A DNA stretch of 64,000 nt from NCBI RefSeq assembly GCF_002078875.1, contig NC_034409.1:63830655-63894654 (forward strand), in the 5' to 3' direction. The position numbers were made by a program, and so were the translations under genes. This DNA comes from Numida meleagris. Taxonomy: Eukaryota > Chordata > Aves > Galliformes > Numididae. Of this stretch, positions 60,974 to 64,000 are shown piece after piece (within the stretch, counting starts at the first letter, position 1; the number at the start of each line of letters is the position of its first letter). Under the pieces are notes generated by a model. That model was not told the origin of the DNA. It saw only the letters and a list, made by a program, of their open reading frames with translations, and made no database searches.

Positions 60974-63900
60974 AGGCAAAAAGAACCTCCCTTTGTATAT
61001 GATAGCTAAGCTAACTTATGAGGTTGGGTTCCTGGTTCTCGATACAATGGCATCGACAATCCTGAAAGACTTACAAACCTGTACGAGATTCCTCACAAAG
61101 TGCGCGGTTAAGAAGAGCATCCATCTTTGAATGTCTGAAGCATGTAAACACCACAGTAGGACTGAGCGCAGTTACCCAAACACAGCAACAAATCTTTTCT
61201 GCTGCAAAGTTTCTCTGATTCCAGGACCTCTCTAAACAACCCATGCCAGAGAAGTATAAAGTAGGGAAAGAGCAGCTGTGTTCTGCAGTTCCCACTTGAT
61301 TCCAGGAAATGGGACTTGGCGGCTCCATGCTCTCCATACCACTCTGTGAGTCACCTGCAGAGGCACTGAAGGCAGAACCATCGCTGCCTGCTCCTGGTGC
61401 AGAGGGTCCAGGAAGCAGGGAAGAGAACAAACTCCTTTGAAATAATGGGGTTGGGTAGGGAGGCTGAGATTAAAGCTGCCTTTGTGTACCTAAGCAAGCA
61501 TGAAAGGCACAGATACCATCCGCTTATCTTGCTAACAGGAAGCTTGTTTCCTGCAAACGTTAAAACCTGAAAGAATCGGGTTGTGGAGCAGACACCTCGG
61601 TCATTCGTGGGGGTGAACACTTACAGGAGCACTGACGTCTACACCAACTTTCCCAAACTGTTCATACCAATCACCACTCACAGCCTCTGTGGGTAAGCAG
61701 GAATAGTAATTTACACAGAAATGTGCCTACTCAGTGAGATGGAATATGACAGATGCTAATAAGAATAGAAGTGGGGGCTTTCTACATCCCTGGCAAAGAC
61801 AGGCAGTGCCTCTCTTTCCCCCATTTCATCTGGGACAACAGCCCAACACCACCCCTGCTCCAGTTCCCTTTGGCAAAGGGCAGGTGACAAATGCAGAAGA
61901 CTACTGTGGGGCCGTTCTCTTTGCTTCTTTTTGTTTTCATTTGGGAAGAAAATATTTAGTAAGAACGGAAAAAAAAATGTGACAGAAACTGGAAAGAAAG
62001 TGGGGCATGAGGGAAGGAAAGGGAAAACAGAAGAATTACTGGGAGACAGAAAGATTTGGGGAATTCTGCTTCTGTACCTGCAGAGAACCTGTGCTTTATC
62101 ATTCCCCTTCAGGACCATCATTAAGTTGTACTGAAAACAGGCAGCATTCGAATGATGTGGCATGGGCTGCAGCAAGCCCAGGGATTTGATGTTAAGCTTC
62201 TGATACTGGAATTTCCACTGCCATTGAAAACAGACACTGCCGTGTCCATAGGTTTCAGGAGATATGTACACAAAGCAAGCCTCATGCTTCTTTCATTTCT
62301 ATGGCACACGTCTACAGTGAGAGATGGCCAAATTGTTCCTGTTTTGGGATCCTAAATTGTGAGTTTAATCCACAGTAATGCACAGCATGAGGGAGAAACA
62401 AAGGAGAGTGGCGTTGGCCTGTGCTCCTCCCCTCTTTGTGCCACTGAAAAAGGCAGCCTGAAAAAGAAAAAAGAAGTCTCAAGTCAGGAAGCTATTTTTT
62501 TTGCTACTTAGGTAAAACTATAGAAAACTTTTTATGTTAAGGCTAAACTTAGTGCCATCTAGAATACAATGCAGGCTGGAGGAGCTGAAGAATAAGTGCA
62601 AAGAGTCTTCTAGACCCAACACTGTTAACTGTCTGATAGGGACTTTCCTTGGGGTGTGCCTGTTTTTGTACTAATGTGTCCTTTGTGCCCTAAGAATATT
62701 TTTATAGTTGCAGTAAATCTATAAATAGGAGCAGTAAATCTGTGAGTAACATAACAGCCTCAGGTCTGCTGAGATAGATTTGGCCTAAGCGTGCTGGGGG
62801 GATTTTGTAAACTTCTGCATAAATTAAGAACATAACCTTTGCTATCCAAAAATTAACTTGGGGCAAACACTCTCATATGTGGGGTTTTATTTGCCAGGAA
62901 AATGGAGTATCAAGTAAAAATACAAAAAAGCCCTCCTCCCTCCTGATGAGCTGTGGAGCATTCAGAAGTGCTTAGTCTGTTCCTTTGTTGGAGGTCTTGT
63001 GCTTTGCTCGTTACAACTGCCCTGAGCTGCAGCCAGGTCTGATGCCTGGACACAAGAGAAGGCACAGCCATTGGCTCGCAATCCTGGTGGCACCTGCAGC
63101 CCAGGTTGGAGGTTGTGAAGTAATCCCTCCCGGGCATTCTGTTTTCCATTGTGCTTAGTGTGGAGCTTGCATCACTACATACACACTGTCTGTATATGTT
63201 CCTTAGTCTAGCTGCCAGCGGCTATCAGATTTTTATTCCCTGTTCCTAATTATTATATGTCCTTGAGAGACATGATTTGAGTAAACTGACTGATGTAAAC
63301 AAACCCACTGTTTATCATCCCACTTGAGCCCAAATCTCCTCAGCCCTAAGATGTCATAATGCATGGCTTGCAAACTTGCCATGCAGCTGTTCCAGTTCCT
63401 AATGCATCAACTACAACTCATGTAAACTCATGGCTGGGATTAAAGTTGAATACGTGAGGAGAAAAAGCCTTGTGGAAAGCCAAGGTTTCTGGGGTGTTAT
63501 GGGTTACCTGGGCTCTCATTTCTCCACAATCTTCTGTGGATCATAAGCAGAAAGTGAAGTAAAGTGGGGGAGACTTCTTTCATCCCTCTGAAGGCATAGG
63601 GAATGCTGCCATTTGCTTCAGAAGTAGTAGAGGCAGCACTTCGTTCTGGTTTGGAAGGCAGGGCCTCTGTCCTAAAAGAAACCTAAAGCCATGTGAGCTT
63701 TTCTTACACATTCACTGAGCTAGATTTTCATCTGTTCTCTCTCAAGAGCTACGCTCTGATGGATGAGACAATAGTTGAATTTAAGCAAATAAACTGCAGG
63801 TTACAAAGCGAACTTGAACATTGTTATGCATCCTGATGCCTCCATATTCCTATCTGAAGGAGACAGAAGTGAAATACGATGCAGACAATCAATCTTTTTA

Positions 63901-64000
63901 TACCTATGTGGTGCACTTTATAAGAAAGCATGACAGATGCTTTTCTGTTACAATTGTGTATTTATTGGGAGAAAGGTAGAGTGTGAAACCTCAGATATGT
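60974..64000. other. Non-coding stretch right of the CpG island
   Basis: About 3 kb of unique sequence with no recognised repeat and no supportable exon. In sampled lines (62,641-62,820; 63,481-63,540) T exceeds A and G exceeds C on the plus strand, opposite to the usual trend left of the island. A 171-codon minus frame at 61,756-62,271 has no domain and largely reflects A-rich plus-strand DNA. The segment could be the first intron of a rightward transcript or intergenic. Confidence 0.4.

Noticed and set aside
61756..62271. 171-codon minus-strand frame right of the island
   Set aside because: Its middle is a Phe/Pro-rich complement of GA-rich DNA, and no homology or splice evidence was seen.
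1..64000. CRISPR arrays, bacterial operons, phage or insertion sequences
   Set aside because: The sequence is vertebrate nuclear DNA. No regularly spaced direct repeats, Shine-Dalgarno-led gene clusters or IS-type ends were seen.
1..64000. Endogenous retrovirus or LTR pair
   Set aside because: No paired long terminal repeats, primer-binding site or retroviral protein motif was recognised. All reverse-transcriptase-like sequence fits CR1.

Overview
This window looks like nuclear DNA of a bird, most probably of the galliform/anseriform type. The main reason is a set of CR1 LINE copies ending in the characteristic ATTCTATG octamers. They are scattered through AT-rich DNA with few other repeats, and I saw no Alu, L1 or other mammalian hallmark. 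There is no bacterial-style gene organisation, and I found no intact protein-coding gene. The long open frames are chance frames, CR1 remnants, or stop-poor frames in a CpG island.

Layout: positions 1-58,980 are almost entirely non-coding, probably intronic or intergenic. They contain eight recognisable CR1 copies before the island, one more just after 60.4 kb and one possible older remnant; microsatellites and A-tracts; two or three old MIR/CORE-SINE-like relics (15.57, 52.24 and possibly 54.13 kb); and one tRNA-like segment (38.2 kb). The best-preserved coding relic is an internally deleted CR1 at 4.13-5.79 kb (minus strand), with endonuclease and reverse-transcriptase fragments. At about 59.02-60.2 kb there is a strong CpG island with GC boxes and good splice donors on both strands (minus at 59,587/59,586; plus at 59,951/59,952). 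From 60.2 to 64.0 kb there is unique non-coding DNA plus one CR1.

Best interpretation: the island is the promoter and first exon of a gene transcribed leftwards (minus strand), whose long first intron or introns fill much of the window. A divergent plus-strand transcript to the right is possible. Homopolymer strand bias (mostly A-runs on the plus strand left of the island) and sampled base counts on both sides fit this model, but I could not compute the skew. Candidate minus-strand accessory exons are near 22.2-21.95 kb and 14.48-14.23 kb. I could not identify the gene, so no gene symbol is given.

I did not find a new biological system. The items most worth a second look are the divergent CpG island with its possible skew switch, the ancient SINE relics and tRNA-like segment, the candidate non-coding exons, and several small palindromic or bZIP-like sites.
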